Origin: Verrucomicrobiia bacterium
Lineage (GTDB): Bacteria; Verrucomicrobiota; Verrucomicrobiia; Limisphaerales; JAEYXS01
NCBI GenBank assembly: GCA_036405135.1
Contig: DASWYF010000019.1
Location: 1 to 64,000, forward strand
Direction: 5' to 3'
Length of the DNA stretch: 64,000 nt
In this document: piece after piece, positions 1 through 9,547 of the stretch
Position numbering within the stretch: position 1 is the stretch's first letter
Layout of the letters: each line of letters starts with the position of its first letter
The notes under the pieces: model-generated
What the model was told of the DNA's origin: nothing
The model's input: the letters and a program-made list of their open reading frames with translations, nothing else
Database searches by the model: none
Translations under genes and position numbers: made by a program

Positions 1-83
1 TGCGCCACCGCTTCACGGGAACCTTCGCCAGCGTCATAAGCCACAAGTATCCGCTCCCGCAAATCCAACGAAATCGTCTTCAC
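1..83 (-). CDS. IS630-like transposase, N-terminal fragment (runs off left edge)
   Basis: Reading leftward from a GTG at 83-81 gives about 27 residues beginning MKTISLDLRERILVAYD and continuing AGEGSREAVA. This is the start of the helix-turn-helix found at the N-terminus of IS630-family transposases and related winged-helix proteins, where SLDLR.RI..AY..GEG.R is typical. The DDE domain would lie outside the window. A purine-rich AAGAGGAAGAG sits just upstream of the GTG. The element's terminal repeat cannot be defined from one end, although the AT-rich stretch at 120-140 is a candidate. Family recognition is fairly good; whether the element is intact is unknown. Confidence 0.6.
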   Translation of the reverse strand, partial: MKTISLDLRERILVAYDAGEGSREAVA

Positions 84-213
84 CTCTTCCTCTTACCTTC
101 CACCCTCAGAAAAGGCTACAGTTTTATTTAAAACGCTCTAACGGAAACAAACTCGCTCCACCTCCTCTCCCCACCATTGACCGCCTCCCTCCATTTGCTT
201 CACACTCCTTCGT

Positions 214-1566
214 ATGAACTCCCCGTCCTCCGGCATCTCCCGCCGCACCTTCGCCAAGACCACGCTTGCTGCCGCCACCTCCGCCCTCATCGCCGCGCCA
301 GCCTTCGTCCGCGGACAGAATCTCAACAGCAAACTGAACATCGCCATCATCGGCGCGGGTGGACGCGGTCGCGCCAGCATCGCGGGCTGTGCGGGTGAAA
401 ACATCGTAGCCTTGTGCGATGTGAACGAGGTGAACTTGGACTCCGCTGCTAAGCAATATCCCAACGCCCGCAAGATCGATGACTTCCGCAAGCTCTTCGA
501 TCACGCCAAAGAATTCGATGCCGTGACCGTCGCGACGTGTGAGCACACGCACGCTCTCGCCACGATGATGACATTGAAGGCTGGCAAACATGTCTATTGC
601 GAGAAACCGCTCACGCACAACATCTGGGAAGCACGCTTGGTCCGCGAAACCGCTGCCAAAGCAGGCGTGGCCACGCAGATGGGCAATCAGATGCATTCCT
701 CACCGAATATGCGTCGCGTGGTAGAGCTGATCCATGCGGGCGCCATCGGGCCGGTTACAGAATCGCATACGTGGGTCTCGCGCGCGTGGGGTTTGCAGAG
801 CAAAGAGGCGTCCGAGAAAAATCAGGATCGCGTGTATGTGACCGATCGTCCACGTGAGACGATGGATCTGCCGAAAGGATTGAACTGGGAACTCTGGCTC
901 GGCCCTGCCCAAGATCGCCCTTATCACGAAGTCTATTTCCCGGGGCCGAAGTGGTATCGCTGGTGGGATTTCGGCAATGGCACCATGAGCGATCTCGGCT
1001 CGCACTGGAACGACTTCGCCTTCTGGGCGCTGAAACTCCAAGCCCCTCTCACTGTCGAAGCATTCCACCCGGAGACCGCGCATCCCGAGATCGCTCCCGC
1101 CTCGCTCACCGTGGCCTATGAATACGGTGCCCGTGGTGGTATGCCACCTGTGAAATGCATGTGGTATCAAGGCGAGGACAAGCCCGCGATCTGGAAGGAG
1201 AACAAGATTCCGCAATGGCAGAACGGCGTGCTGTTCATCGGCAGCAAGGGCATGCTGCTGGCGGATTACAGCAAACATGTGCTGTTGCCTGAAAAGGATT
1301 TCGAAGGCTTCCAACGTCCGCCGCAAGTGTTCCCCAGTCCCGCCACCCATCACGCCGAGTGGCTCGATGCCTGCAAAGGTGGCCCGAAAGCATTGTCGAA
1401 TTTCGATTACGCGGGTTGGCTCACCGAGGCGAACCATCTCGGCAATGTCGCCTATCGCGTCGGTCGCAAACTCCACTGGGACGCCGCCGCCATGCGCGAC
1501 TGGTCCGTGCCCGAAGCCGACAAATTCATCACCCGCGAATACCGCAAAGGCTGGCGCTTGGTTTAA
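214..1566 (+). CDS. Gfo/Idh/MocA-family oxidoreductase with twin-arginine signal
   Basis: A 450-residue NAD(P)-dependent oxidoreductase of the Gfo/Idh/MocA superfamily. It starts with a twin-arginine signal ([10 protein letters not shown], arginines 10-11, then an Ala-rich hydrophobic stretch to about 31), so it is probably exported folded with its cofactor. The Rossmann loop GAGGRGRA is at 48-55 and the family EKP motif at 130-132. The C-terminal half is the alpha/beta substrate domain. Tat-exported members are abundant in Verrucomicrobia and Planctomycetes and are thought to act on sugars or sugar acids in the periplasm; the substrate here is unknown. The gene stands alone, with a palindromic repeat starting 22 bp downstream. 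Confidence 0.9.
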   Translation: MNSPSSGISRRTFAKTTLAAATSALIAAPAFVRGQNLNSKLNIAIIGAGGRGRASIAGCAGENIVALCDVNEVNLDSAAKQYPNARKIDDFRKLFDHAKEFDAVTVATCEHTHALATMMTLKAGKHVYCEKPLTHNIWEARLVRETAAKAGVATQMGNQMHSSPNMRRVVELIHAGAIGPVTESHTWVSRAWGLQSKEASEKNQDRVYVTDRPRETMDLPKGLNWELWLGPAQDRPYHEVYFPGPKWYRWWDFGNGTMSDLGSHWNDFAFWALKLQAPLTVEAFHPETAHPEIAPASLTVAYEYGARGGMPPVKCMWYQGEDKPAIWKENKIPQWQNGVLFIGSKGMLLADYSKHVLLPEKDFEGFQRPPQVFPSPATHHAEWLDACKGGPKALSNFDYAGWLTEANHLGNVAYRVGRKLHWDAAAMRDWSVPEADKFITREYRKGWRLV

Positions 1567-1588
1567 CGGTAAGCGCTGGTAAATGTTC

Positions 1589-1746
1589 GGTGGAGCGCGG
1601 CTTTTAAGCCGCCTAAGCATCCTCCAACCCGGGTGCATGAAAACGTTTGTGACTATAGAGATAAGAAACTGTTTTCTATTTCTCAAAAGTATCCATTGCC
1701 ATGTGATAACTTTCACATTTAGGCGGCTTGAAAGCCGCACTCCACC
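1589..1746. repeat. Paired-palindrome element 1 (28-bp inverted arms, 158 bp)
   Basis: The left arm (1589-1616) and right arm (1719-1746) are inverted copies differing at two positions. Each arm carries an inner palindrome of the form GCGGCTTTNAAGCCGC. The spacer of about 102 bp is AT-richer and has no open frame. The arm edges GGAGYGCG and CCTAAGC recur in the elements at 52634-52782 and 63601-63740, so the three appear related. The plan matches BIME-type pairs of REP sequences, non-autonomous elements usually mobilised by a REP-associated tyrosine transposase encoded elsewhere. Confidence 0.8.
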
Positions 1747-1814
1747 AGCGTCACCCCATTGACCAAACTCTTCACTCCCGGCACTCTCCGTTCCAACATC
1801 CACCGAGCAAACCC

Positions 1815-2966
1815 ATGAGCGAAGTATCCGATCCTTTTCGCGAAGCCCGTCAGAAGGACGGCGTTTTGAAATGCCCCTTCCAAGGCGAGAACCTGCCCAT
1901 GATCCTGCGCCATGCCGATGTCCGCAGCGCCGCGAAAGACTGGAAGACCTTCAGCTCAGATGCCCCCTTCCGCGTGCCGATCCCATCCGAGGAAGCCGTT
2001 CGCAAAGTACGTCAGCTCCCGCTGGAAGTGAACCCGCCGGAACACTCCGATTACCGCGCCATCGCCGAACCATTCTTCCAACGTCCTAAAGACCCCGCCT
2101 TCATCGCCCGTGTGGAAGCGATGATGAGCGAGTTGCTCACGCAAGCGCTGCAGAAAGATTCCTTCGAAGTCATCAAAGACTTCGCGCTCCCGCTCCAATC
2201 TCGCGCACTCACCTATCTCTTGAACGTGCCCGAATCCGAAGCGGATAAATGGATCGGCTGGGGCGTCCACGTATTCCGCGTGGCCGGTGGTGGCTTGACC
2301 AATGAAACCGGTTTGGACAAATACCTGCGCGAACAATTCGAACGCGCCACCGCGAATCCCGGCGACGATTTCTTCAGCGCCTTGACCAAAGCCACCTTCC
2401 AAGGCCGCCCGCTCACGCGCGAAGAAATGCTCGGCTTCGCAAACATCGCCTTCGCCGGTGGTCGCGATACCATCATCCACACCATCTCCTGTGCTCTTGG
2501 TTATCTTGCCGCCCATCCCGAAGCCCTCGCATACCTGCGCGCCGATCCCAGCCGCGTGACCCACGCGAGCGAGGAGTTCTTCCGTGTCTACATGCCCCTC
2601 ACACACATCGGCCGCGTTTGCCCTGAGGAAACGAATGTGAAAGGCGTCACCGTGCCTCCGAATGGCCGCGTCGCTCTTTGTTGGGCTTCGGCAAACTTCG
2701 ATGAAGCCGCCTTTGATAAACCGCATGAGATCCGCTTGGATCGTAAGCCCAACCCACACCTGACCTTCGGCTTCGGTGAACACCTCTGCCTCGGCGCACC
2801 GCACGCCCGCTTGATCCTGCGCACACTCCTTCGTCTCTGCGCGCAAAAACTGGACCGCATCACCATCCTCTGCGCCAAAGAACGCGTAGAACACGAACCC
2901 GCCTACGACCGCACACTCGGCTACGACTCACTAACCGTAAAATTAACACCGAGAGCAGATGTGTGA
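1815..2966 (+). CDS. Cytochrome P450
   Basis: A 383-residue soluble P450 monooxygenase with a bacterial class I length and no membrane anchor. Visible motifs are the I-helix AGGRDT with its conserved threonine, the K-helix ExxR (EFFR) and the heme loop FGFGEHLCLG with Cys325 as thiolate ligand. An open frame extends upstream to 1728, but that part is encoded by the repeat element, so the ATG at 1815 (MSEVSDPF) is preferred. No ferredoxin or reductase gene is nearby, so its redox partner must be encoded elsewhere. The substrate cannot be inferred from context. Confidence 0.93.
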   Translation: MSEVSDPFREARQKDGVLKCPFQGENLPMILRHADVRSAAKDWKTFSSDAPFRVPIPSEEAVRKVRQLPLEVNPPEHSDYRAIAEPFFQRPKDPAFIARVEAMMSELLTQALQKDSFEVIKDFALPLQSRALTYLLNVPESEADKWIGWGVHVFRVAGGGLTNETGLDKYLREQFERATANPGDDFFSALTKATFQGRPLTREEMLGFANIAFAGGRDTIIHTISCALGYLAAHPEALAYLRADPSRVTHASEEFFRVYMPLTHIGRVCPEETNVKGVTVPPNGRVALCWASANFDEAAFDKPHEIRLDRKPNPHLTFGFGEHLCLGAPHARLILRTLLRLCAQKLDRITILCAKERVEHEPAYDRTLGYDSLTVKLTPRADV

Positions 2967-2997
2967 AGTTTGAGGCACATGCGAGCCCAGCGTGTTC

Positions 2998-3040
2998 TTC
3001 TCCCTCTCCTCTCAATGAGGAGAGGGCCGGGGTGAGGAGT
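2998..3040. repeat. GGGGTGAGG-type REP palindrome
   Basis: A hairpin CCCTCTCCTC...GAGGAGAGGG followed by CCGGGGTGAGG lies between the convergent P450 and DUF1501 genes. The same palindrome class recurs as a pair at 17308-17429 and in degenerate form at 52344-52370. Palindromes of this wording are widespread intergenic repeats in many bacterial phyla. It may also serve as a transcript end here, but there is no T-run. Confidence 0.7.
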
Positions 3041-3095
3041 GAGTCGTATCACGAAACTTTCGAACCATCTTTGGTTCAATAATGCATCATCACCT

Positions 3096-4547
3096 TCACG
3101 CCCGCTTCAAAATCTCCTTCACCACGCGGCACGGCTTGTTATCAGTGATCTTCTGCTCCTGCCCATTGCTGTGGAAGATCATCTTCTGATGATCCAATCC
3201 GAAAAGATGGAGCAGGGTGGCGTGATAATCCTGCGGGCTGACCTTATCCACGACCGCCTTGTGCCCAAACTCATCCGTGGCTCCGTAAACAGTACCACCT
3301 TTGATGCCACCGCCCGCCAGCCACGTAGAGAATCCTTGGCCGTTGTGATCGCGCCCCGCCTTATCTGCCGCACCGTGATTCTCAGTCACCGGCAGACGCC
3401 CGATCTCACCACCCCAATGCACAATGGTCGTGTCGAGCAACCCACGCGCCTTCAAATCCTTCACCAGCGCCACCGATGGCTGGTCCGTCTTCTGGCAGCA
3501 CGAGACGAGATTCTTCTGGATGCTCTCGTGATTATCCCAGATCTGTCCCGCGATGAAGAGCTGCACAAAACGCACGCCACGTTCGATCAATCGCCGTGCC
3601 AGCAAACACCGCGTGCCATACTCCCGCGTCACAGGGTTATCCAGGCCATAAAGCTTTTTGGTTGCCGCACTTTCGCCTGAAAAATCGAGTGCTTCCTTAG
3701 CCGCTGTCTGCATCCGCGCCGCCAGTTCATAACTCGCGATACGTGCTTCCAGATCCGCTTCACCCGGATGCTTCTTCAGATGCAACCGGTTGAGGTTCTC
3801 GAGGAATGCCAGATTCTGATCCTGCAACGAACCCTTCAACTCCGCTGGTGGATCTAAATTCAAGATGCGCGGCTCCGTCGGACGCACCACCGTGCCTTGA
3901 TAGATCGGTGGCATCCAGCCATTGGACCAGTTGCGCACGCCATCCACCGGCAAGCCACCCGGATCAGTCAGCACCAGATACGCAGGCAAATCTTGGCTCA
4001 CCGAGCCCAAACCATACGTGAGCCACGAACCCAACGCCGGCCGCCCCGGCTGCGCACGACCCGTATTCATCGACCAGATGGAAGGCTCGTGCCCATTGAT
4101 GTCCGTGTGCATGGACCGGATCACGCACGCATCATCCACGATCTCCGAAAAATGCGGCAGCAACTCCGAAACCTCCGTGCCGCTTTGCCCGCATTTCTTG
4201 AACTGCCACGGACTGCCCAGCAATTTCTTGCTCGCGCGATTCACGAAGCTGAACGTCACCTCACCCGAATAATCTTCACCGCTGCGCTTCGTCAGTTCCG
4301 GCTTCGGATCGAGCAAGTCCATGTGACTTGGCCCTCCATGCATGAACAGCGAGATCATCGCCTTCGCCTGCGGCGGAAAATCTGGCTGACGCGGTTTCAG
4401 GTCGAAGCTCGCACGATTGCCGATGACCTTTTCCGGCGCGCCGAGCAGACGTTCCTGCTGCATCATCCACGCCAGCGCGACCCCACCGATGCCCATGGCG
4501 TTCCGGGCCAGAAAACGACGGCGGCTGTATTGCTCAAATGGGTTCAT
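3096..4547 (-). CDS. DUF1501 protein (sulfatase-like fold), Tat-exported
   Basis: A 483-residue DUF1501-family protein, a branch of the alkaline-phosphatase/sulfatase fold typical of the PVC superphylum. The N-terminus SRRRFLARNAMG is a twin-arginine signal. FMHGGPSHMDLLDPKP, placed early in the mature protein, is the family hallmark. The frame could start nine codons earlier, but the ATG at 4547 places the Tat motif correctly and lies 4 bp after the stop of the PSD1 gene. The two are therefore one operon, with PSD1 first. Such pairs are common in Planctomycetes and Verrucomicrobia; the joint function is not established. Confidence 0.9.
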   Translation of the reverse strand: MNPFEQYSRRRFLARNAMGIGGVALAWMMQQERLLGAPEKVIGNRASFDLKPRQPDFPPQAKAMISLFMHGGPSHMDLLDPKPELTKRSGEDYSGEVTFSFVNRASKKLLGSPWQFKKCGQSGTEVSELLPHFSEIVDDACVIRSMHTDINGHEPSIWSMNTGRAQPGRPALGSWLTYGLGSVSQDLPAYLVLTDPGGLPVDGVRNWSNGWMPPIYQGTVVRPTEPRILNLDPPAELKGSLQDQNLAFLENLNRLHLKKHPGEADLEARIASYELAARMQTAAKEALDFSGESAATKKLYGLDNPVTREYGTRCLLARRLIERGVRFVQLFIAGQIWDNHESIQKNLVSCCQKTDQPSVALVKDLKARGLLDTTIVHWGGEIGRLPVTENHGAADKAGRDHNGQGFSTWLAGGGIKGGTVYGATDEFGHKAVVDKVSPQDYHATLLHLFGLDHQKMIFHSNGQEQKITDNKPCRVVKEILKRA

Positions 4548-4551
4548 GACT

Positions 4552-7500
4552 TTAGTCGATATACAGGAATTCATTCGCGCTCAGCAACGCCTGGCAAAGA
4601 CTCGTTAAAGCGCGCCGCTCTGCCTGTGCCGGTTGAAATGGTCCGGCGAAATCCGCCTGCGCTGACCACTCCCGTGCCGCTTTATTTGGATTCAAAAGTT
4701 CAATCGTAGGCGCCCAGTTGAACGAATCGGAATTTTCATCCCGCTGACAATCCACACCAAAGTCCAAGACGTCGCCGCGTTTCACCTCGATGCGCGCCAC
4801 CGTTGTCTCCGTATGACGGTTATGCGCGATCCATTCACCTTGCGGCCCCAGGCGACTGTGCAAGACCCACGCCCGCACACCATCGCCTGCTGCTGAACTA
4901 TGTCCCAAACCGCCGCTGACCATGATAGTTCCATCCACTGGCGAAACCCACCGCCGCACCGGCGAGAACACAGCCGTCCCCGGATGACCGCCACCTGAGT
5001 TCAGAAACGCCCAGCCGATCTTTTCATCCGGCAATTTCTTCCCGCCTTGCCACGCATTTCCAGTCCATTGCGTGAAAGGTGTGAAATTCTTTAACACGCG
5101 GTTCGTCGCATCATAAGCACCATACCCATACTGCCACGGATGATCCTCCACATTGCGCCGCTCCACTTCCGCCGCCTGGCCCGTGAGCAAGCCGCTCGCC
5201 ATCTGCTTCTCCTCCGCCGAGGGACTGCGCCCAAATGCGATCCGCCACGCTTGCTCGATCTGCTTCACCGGATCATTCCCCGCTTCCCGCTTAAGCCGAT
5301 CGACGAACAAACCCGCCTGCTTGAGAATGAAGTCGCTGTTCATCAGCATCAGCGATTGCGGTGCCACCGTGGAAGAATTACGCCGCTCGCAGTTTACCAC
5401 CATCACTGGCGCATCGAACACATTCAGCATCGCCAACGGGCGGCTCCGTCGCACCTGGATATACACACTGCGCCGATATTCCTCATCGCCGATGGCGATA
5501 TCCTTGCCCGGCGTATTCGATTCCGCCTTGCTATCGATACCTACCACGATTTGCCCCACCGCATCTTCTTTCACCGGCACCGGTGCGCCGAACATCTTGG
5601 GGTTCAAGACACCGCTCGCAGCCAGCACGCTGTCTCGCAATGCTTCCGCATCCAATCGCATCACCGGCTTGCGCCAATACAGCCGGTTATCCGGATCGAT
5701 CACCGCCTTCTTCGCATCACGCGCTGAAGATTGCCGATACGCCGTGGAAGTCATGATCGTCCGGTGCAACCACTTCACGCTCCAATTCTGTTTGCGGAAC
5801 TCCGCCGCCAGCCAATCAAGCAGTTCCGGATGCGATGGCTTCTCGCCTGTGAACCCAAAGTCCGCCGGTGTGTTCACCAGTCCGCGACCGAAGTGATGCA
5901 GCCAGACACGATTCACGAATACGCGCGCAACGAGTGGGTGCTGATCACTGGTCAGCCATTGCGCATAAGCGAGCCTTCGGCCTGTCGTCGGTAACGCCGC
6001 ATTCTTCTCGGGAATTTCCGTGTAGCCAGTTGCAGGACGAAGGATGCCCAGCTCCCCGGGCTTGATCGCCTGCTTCGGCTGCGCGTGTTCTCCGCGATGG
6101 AACAGATACGTCACCGGAATCTTTCCCGGCACTTCCGTCATCGGCTGGATGAAATCCTCCACCGGCTTCTTCGCGCGAATCGCTGCGATCTTCGGCTCGT
6201 ACGCTTTGATCTCATCCGCCGCCTTCTGGTTGTATTGATAGAGTACACCCGGCGAGATATTCACGCTGGGATTGCTCTTGAGCAGTTGCTTCTGCTCCTC
6301 CGTGCGCTTGGCCGCAGGCGTATCGATTGCGGCACGCAACTCTTTCCGTTTCTCTTCCGGGAATTTCTCCAACTCTTTTACCAACGCCTCTTCGATATAA
6401 GTCTTCTGCTTCGCATCGCGCTCCGTCACAAGTGCCTGCGCCTCTTTCTCCACCTCCGCCGCCTTTGCCTTGTCTTCAGCAGTGTAGAGAGACACGAGAC
6501 GCTGGTTCGGATTGCGCCACTGCTTCCAATCGTAACCCGGCTCGAAGATTGCCCGCATCCGGTAGTAATCCTCCTGCGTCACCGGATCATAGCGATGATC
6601 GTGGCATTGCGCGCATCCCACTGAGAGACCGAGTACAGACGTAGACACAATTTTGATCGTATCCGTGATCACCTGATTCCGTGCCAAGTCCTGATCAATG
6701 CCACCTGTCGCCGTGCCGTCCGCACCCATGCGTAGAAAACCAGTAGCGATGAGCTTGTCCAATTTGTCCGGCGCGAAATTCGGATAAGGCGTCCCGGCCA
6801 GTTCATCACCTGCCAGTTGCTCCATCAGGAATTGACTGAACGGCTTGTCCTCGTTGAAAGAACGGATGACATAGTCACGATACTTGTAAGCATACGGCCG
6901 CACCGTATCCACATCCGTGTAACCATCGGAATCCGCATACCCCGCGATATCCAGCCAGTGCCGTCCCCAACGCTCCCCGTAATGCTTCGATTCAAGCAAG
7001 CTCTCGATTAACTTTTCATAAGCATCCGGTGCCGTATCATTCACGAACTTCTCCACCTCTTCCGGCGATGGCGGCAAACCAGTGAGATCCAGATAAGCGC
7101 GACGTATCAGCGAAAGCTTGCTGGCATCCGGCGAGAAACTCAGCTTTCGCTCCTTTTGTGCAGCTACCAGAAACGCATCTACCGGCGTCCGAGCACGATC
7201 ACGCGTTTTGGTTTCAGGTACCGGTGCCTGTTGAATCGGTTTGAAGGACCAGTGTGCACGTTCCCGGTCGGTGATTTCCATCGTGCCAACGGGCAGGGAA
7301 GCAGGCTCCTCACGCTCCACCTTGGCACCACTCGCGATCCATTGCTCGATGATCGCGATCTCGGCCGGGGTGAGCTTTTTATCCCGCGGCGGCATCTCAC
7401 CCGCACGGATCAACTCCACCAGATGACTTTTCGCCGGTTGATTGAGGACGATACCCGGACCCGATTCACCACCTTGCAGTAATGTGCGACGCAAACGCAG

Positions 7501-7707
7501 ATCGATACCACCCTTCAGTTTCTCCCCCTCACCATGACACTCGAAACATTGAGCCTTCAGAATAGGCCGCACGTCCTTCTCAAATGTCAGCGCGCCCTTT
7601 GCCGGCTTCTGCGCAGTCGCCGCAGACACATCTGGCACCGCCAAAGCCCATAAAAAGGCGCTGGCAGCCGAGACGCTCAATGCGCGACGCAACAAGACAG
7701 GGGACAT
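4552..7707 (-). CDS. PSCyt1-DUF1549-DUF1553 (PSD1) surface protein with c-type heme motif
   Basis: A protein of about 1051 residues with the planctomycete cytochrome C domain PSCyt1 near the N-terminus (CFECHG, Cys54 and Cys57 with His58), then DUF1549 (about 170-380) and DUF1553 (about 590-850). A C-terminal jellyroll-like region follows. A signal peptide runs from the ATG at 7707 (MSPVLLRRAL...ALAVPDVSAA); a longer start at 7755 or 7770 is possible but would bury the signal. It heads the operon with the DUF1501 gene. Exported, probably heme-bearing; the family is expanded in PVC bacteria and suspected of a role in polymer degradation. Confidence 0.9.
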   Translation of the reverse strand: MSPVLLRRALSVSAASAFLWALAVPDVSAATAQKPAKGALTFEKDVRPILKAQCFECHGEGEKLKGGIDLRLRRTLLQGGESGPGIVLNQPAKSHLVELIRAGEMPPRDKKLTPAEIAIIEQWIASGAKVEREEPASLPVGTMEITDRERAHWSFKPIQQAPVPETKTRDRARTPVDAFLVAAQKERKLSFSPDASKLSLIRRAYLDLTGLPPSPEEVEKFVNDTAPDAYEKLIESLLESKHYGERWGRHWLDIAGYADSDGYTDVDTVRPYAYKYRDYVIRSFNEDKPFSQFLMEQLAGDELAGTPYPNFAPDKLDKLIATGFLRMGADGTATGGIDQDLARNQVITDTIKIVSTSVLGLSVGCAQCHDHRYDPVTQEDYYRMRAIFEPGYDWKQWRNPNQRLVSLYTAEDKAKAAEVEKEAQALVTERDAKQKTYIEEALVKELEKFPEEKRKELRAAIDTPAAKRTEEQKQLLKSNPSVNISPGVLYQYNQKAADEIKAYEPKIAAIRAKKPVEDFIQPMTEVPGKIPVTYLFHRGEHAQPKQAIKPGELGILRPATGYTEIPEKNAALPTTGRRLAYAQWLTSDQHPLVARVFVNRVWLHHFGRGLVNTPADFGFTGEKPSHPELLDWLAAEFRKQNWSVKWLHRTIMTSTAYRQSSARDAKKAVIDPDNRLYWRKPVMRLDAEALRDSVLAASGVLNPKMFGAPVPVKEDAVGQIVVGIDSKAESNTPGKDIAIGDEEYRRSVYIQVRRSRPLAMLNVFDAPVMVVNCERRNSSTVAPQSLMLMNSDFILKQAGLFVDRLKREAGNDPVKQIEQAWRIAFGRSPSAEEKQMASGLLTGQAAEVERRNVEDHPWQYGYGAYDATNRVLKNFTPFTQWTGNAWQGGKKLPDEKIGWAFLNSGGGHPGTAVFSPVRRWVSPVDGTIMVSGGLGHSSAAGDGVRAWVLHSRLGPQGEWIAHNRHTETTVARIEVKRGDVLDFGVDCQRDENSDSFNWAPTIELLNPNKAAREWSAQADFAGPFQPAQAERRALTSLCQALLSANEFLYID

Positions 7708-7859
7708 GGCTGGTAATTTAGCCTTACGTTGCGAGCGTTGGAAAGCGTCAATCATGCTGATTTCGGTCAATTTGGACGAACGCAGTTTCTGCTCTATTCG
7801 CCTTCATTGCCGCTTTCCTTTTTCTCTGAATGACGGCACAAAGATTGAAATCCTGTCGC

Positions 7860-8792
7860 ATGAAAAAACTGTTTCTCGCATTGGCGCTATTCTCCTTGGC
7901 CTTCCACACTGAGGCTGCGGATAAGAAAATCATCTTCATCGCGGGTAAGATCAGCCACGGTCCGCTCGCTCATGAACATCGCGCTGGCTCCTTGCTCCTG
8001 CAAAAATGCCTGGCAAACACGCCCGGCATCACCACCGTGGTTTACAGCAATGGCTGGCCTTCAAAAGTGGAAGGGGACAGGACCGTAGACGACCACTCCG
8101 CACTCGAAGGCGCCTCGGGCATCGTGATTTACAGCGATGGCGGTGGTGGTCATCCCGTGATGCCCGGCGACCGCCTGCAAGTCCTCGGCAAACTCATGGA
8201 TAAGGGCGCGGGGCTAGCCTGCATTCATTACGCCGTGGAACCTACATTGCAGAAAGGTCAAAAGGAATTCCTCGAATGGATCGGTGGCGCGTTCGAGGTC
8301 AACTGGTCCGTGAACCCGCACTGGGATGGCGATTTCAAAACCTTTCCAAAGCATTCGATTGCCAACGGTGTGAACCCCTTCAAAACGAATGACGAATGGT
8401 ATTTTCACATGCGCTTCACGGAAGGCATGAAAGGCGTCACGCCCATCCTCTCCGCCATCCCGCCGGAAAGCACTATGAGCCGTCCCGATGGTCATCACAG
8501 CGGTAATCCAGACGTGCGTAAAGCCGTGGCAAACAAAGAACCGCAACACGTCGCTTGGGCTTATGAACGTCCGAATGGTGGACGCGGCTTCGGCTTCACC
8601 GGCGGCCACAACCACCTCGGCTGGAAAAACGATGACCAACGCAAGCTCGTGTTGAATGCGATCCTGTGGGTATCCAAAGTGAGCGTGCCGAAAGACGGCG
8701 TGGAATCCAAAGTGACAGATGAAGAGCTGATGCAAAACCTCGATCCGAAAACGCCGAAGAAACCTGCTGCGGCACCAGTTGAGAAGAAGTAA
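7860..8792 (+). CDS. ThuA-domain protein, secreted
   Basis: A 310-residue protein with a clean signal peptide (MKKLFLALALFSLAFHTEA) followed by a ThuA-like glutamine-amidotransferase fold (KIIFIAGKISHGPLAHEH...; GLACIHYAVEPT; HNHLGW near the end). ThuA domains occur in sugar-utilisation loci and are common secreted proteins in Verrucomicrobia, where they often accompany PSD1, DUF1501 or Gfo/Idh genes as here. It is divergent from the PSD1 gene across about 150 bp that should hold both promoters. The start at 7860 gives the signal peptide; the ten-codon upstream extension has no such feature. Confidence 0.88.
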   Translation: MKKLFLALALFSLAFHTEAADKKIIFIAGKISHGPLAHEHRAGSLLLQKCLANTPGITTVVYSNGWPSKVEGDRTVDDHSALEGASGIVIYSDGGGGHPVMPGDRLQVLGKLMDKGAGLACIHYAVEPTLQKGQKEFLEWIGGAFEVNWSVNPHWDGDFKTFPKHSIANGVNPFKTNDEWYFHMRFTEGMKGVTPILSAIPPESTMSRPDGHHSGNPDVRKAVANKEPQHVAWAYERPNGGRGFGFTGGHNHLGWKNDDQRKLVLNAILWVSKVSVPKDGVESKVTDEELMQNLDPKTPKKPAAAPVEKK

Positions 8793-8809
8793 TTTTTACG
8801 CTACAAAAC

Positions 8810-8845
8810 AAAAAGCCCGTTGCTCTCACAAGCAACGGGCTTTTT
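8810..8845. terminator. Bidirectional intrinsic terminator
   Basis: AAAAAGCCCGTTGCT and AGCAACGGGCTTTTT pair perfectly around a 6-nt loop, with T-runs on both strands. It separates the convergent ThuA and superoxide dismutase genes. Confidence 0.93.
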
Positions 8846-8862
8846 CGTGGATACTTAAAAAC

Positions 8863-9459
8863 TTACTTCGCCGCCGGAGCCGCCGGTTTCACTAAACCGA
8901 TCGCACCTTGGCTGATACGCGCACCGGCATTGCCTACCGGCTGGCCGCCATCATCTTCCTTCGCGTGGATGATCACCGCACGCCCCACGATTGGATTCTT
9001 CAGACCCGCGATAGAGATGTTGTCCACTTCGAGTTCCAGCGTGGCATTGCCCTTGGCATCCGCCTGCAAGTTACCCAAGTCACCCGCGTGACGTTGTGCT
9101 GCGTGCGGATGCGCATGAGGATGACCTTCCGGATTGTAGTGACCGCCCGTTGCCATGCCGTCCTTGGAGCTCACATCCCCCGCTTCATGGATGTGGATGG
9201 CGTGCTTTTGATTCGGGTTCAATCCTTCGATCGTCGCCACGATCTTCACCTTGTTGCCCGTCTGGGTAAATTTCACGGTGCCCTTGGCCTTGTTGCCATC
9301 GGTCGGATTCATCGTCGCCACCGCTTGCGTGATATTCGCGAAGGCATTGGCATGAGCCGCAGCAGCGCCATGGCCATGATCATCCGTGGTGGAGCAGCCA
9401 GTCACAAACGCAGCCAAGGGCAGCGCCAAAAGAGAAACAGCAATTTTCGGAACTTTCAT
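8863..9459 (-). CDS. sodC: Cu/Zn superoxide dismutase, lipoprotein, without the disulfide cysteines
   Basis: A 198-residue SodC-type enzyme disproportionating superoxide outside the cytoplasm. The N-terminus is a lipoprotein signal (lipobox VTGC, Cys22). Copper ligands HIH (89, 91), the bridging histidine in GGHYNP (107), a His-rich zinc loop and the last ligand in IIHAKED (165) are present, as is the active-site arginine in GNAGARI. The two cysteines that normally form the intrasubunit disulfide are absent; Cys22 is the only cysteine. A His-rich insertion (HPHAHPHAAQRH) sits in the zinc loop. Monocistronic, with its own terminator. Confidence 0.92.
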   Translation of the reverse strand: MKVPKIAVSLLALPLAAFVTGCSTTDDHGHGAAAAHANAFANITQAVATMNPTDGNKAKGTVKFTQTGNKVKIVATIEGLNPNQKHAIHIHEAGDVSSKDGMATGGHYNPEGHPHAHPHAAQRHAGDLGNLQADAKGNATLELEVDNISIAGLKNPIVGRAVIIHAKEDDGGQPVGNAGARISQGAIGLVKPAAPAAK

Positions 9460-9547
9460 AATTCAGGTATGCGTAAATGGATAACACGCTTTTTGCACGA
9501 AGCAAACCCTTTGCCCGAAACAAAATGCGAGTGCGTGCAAACTGCTT

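Noticed and set aside
3039-4709. Plus-strand frames across the DUF1501/PSD1 genes
   Set aside because: Composition is Arg/His/Pro-rich and matches the antisense of strongly supported genes.
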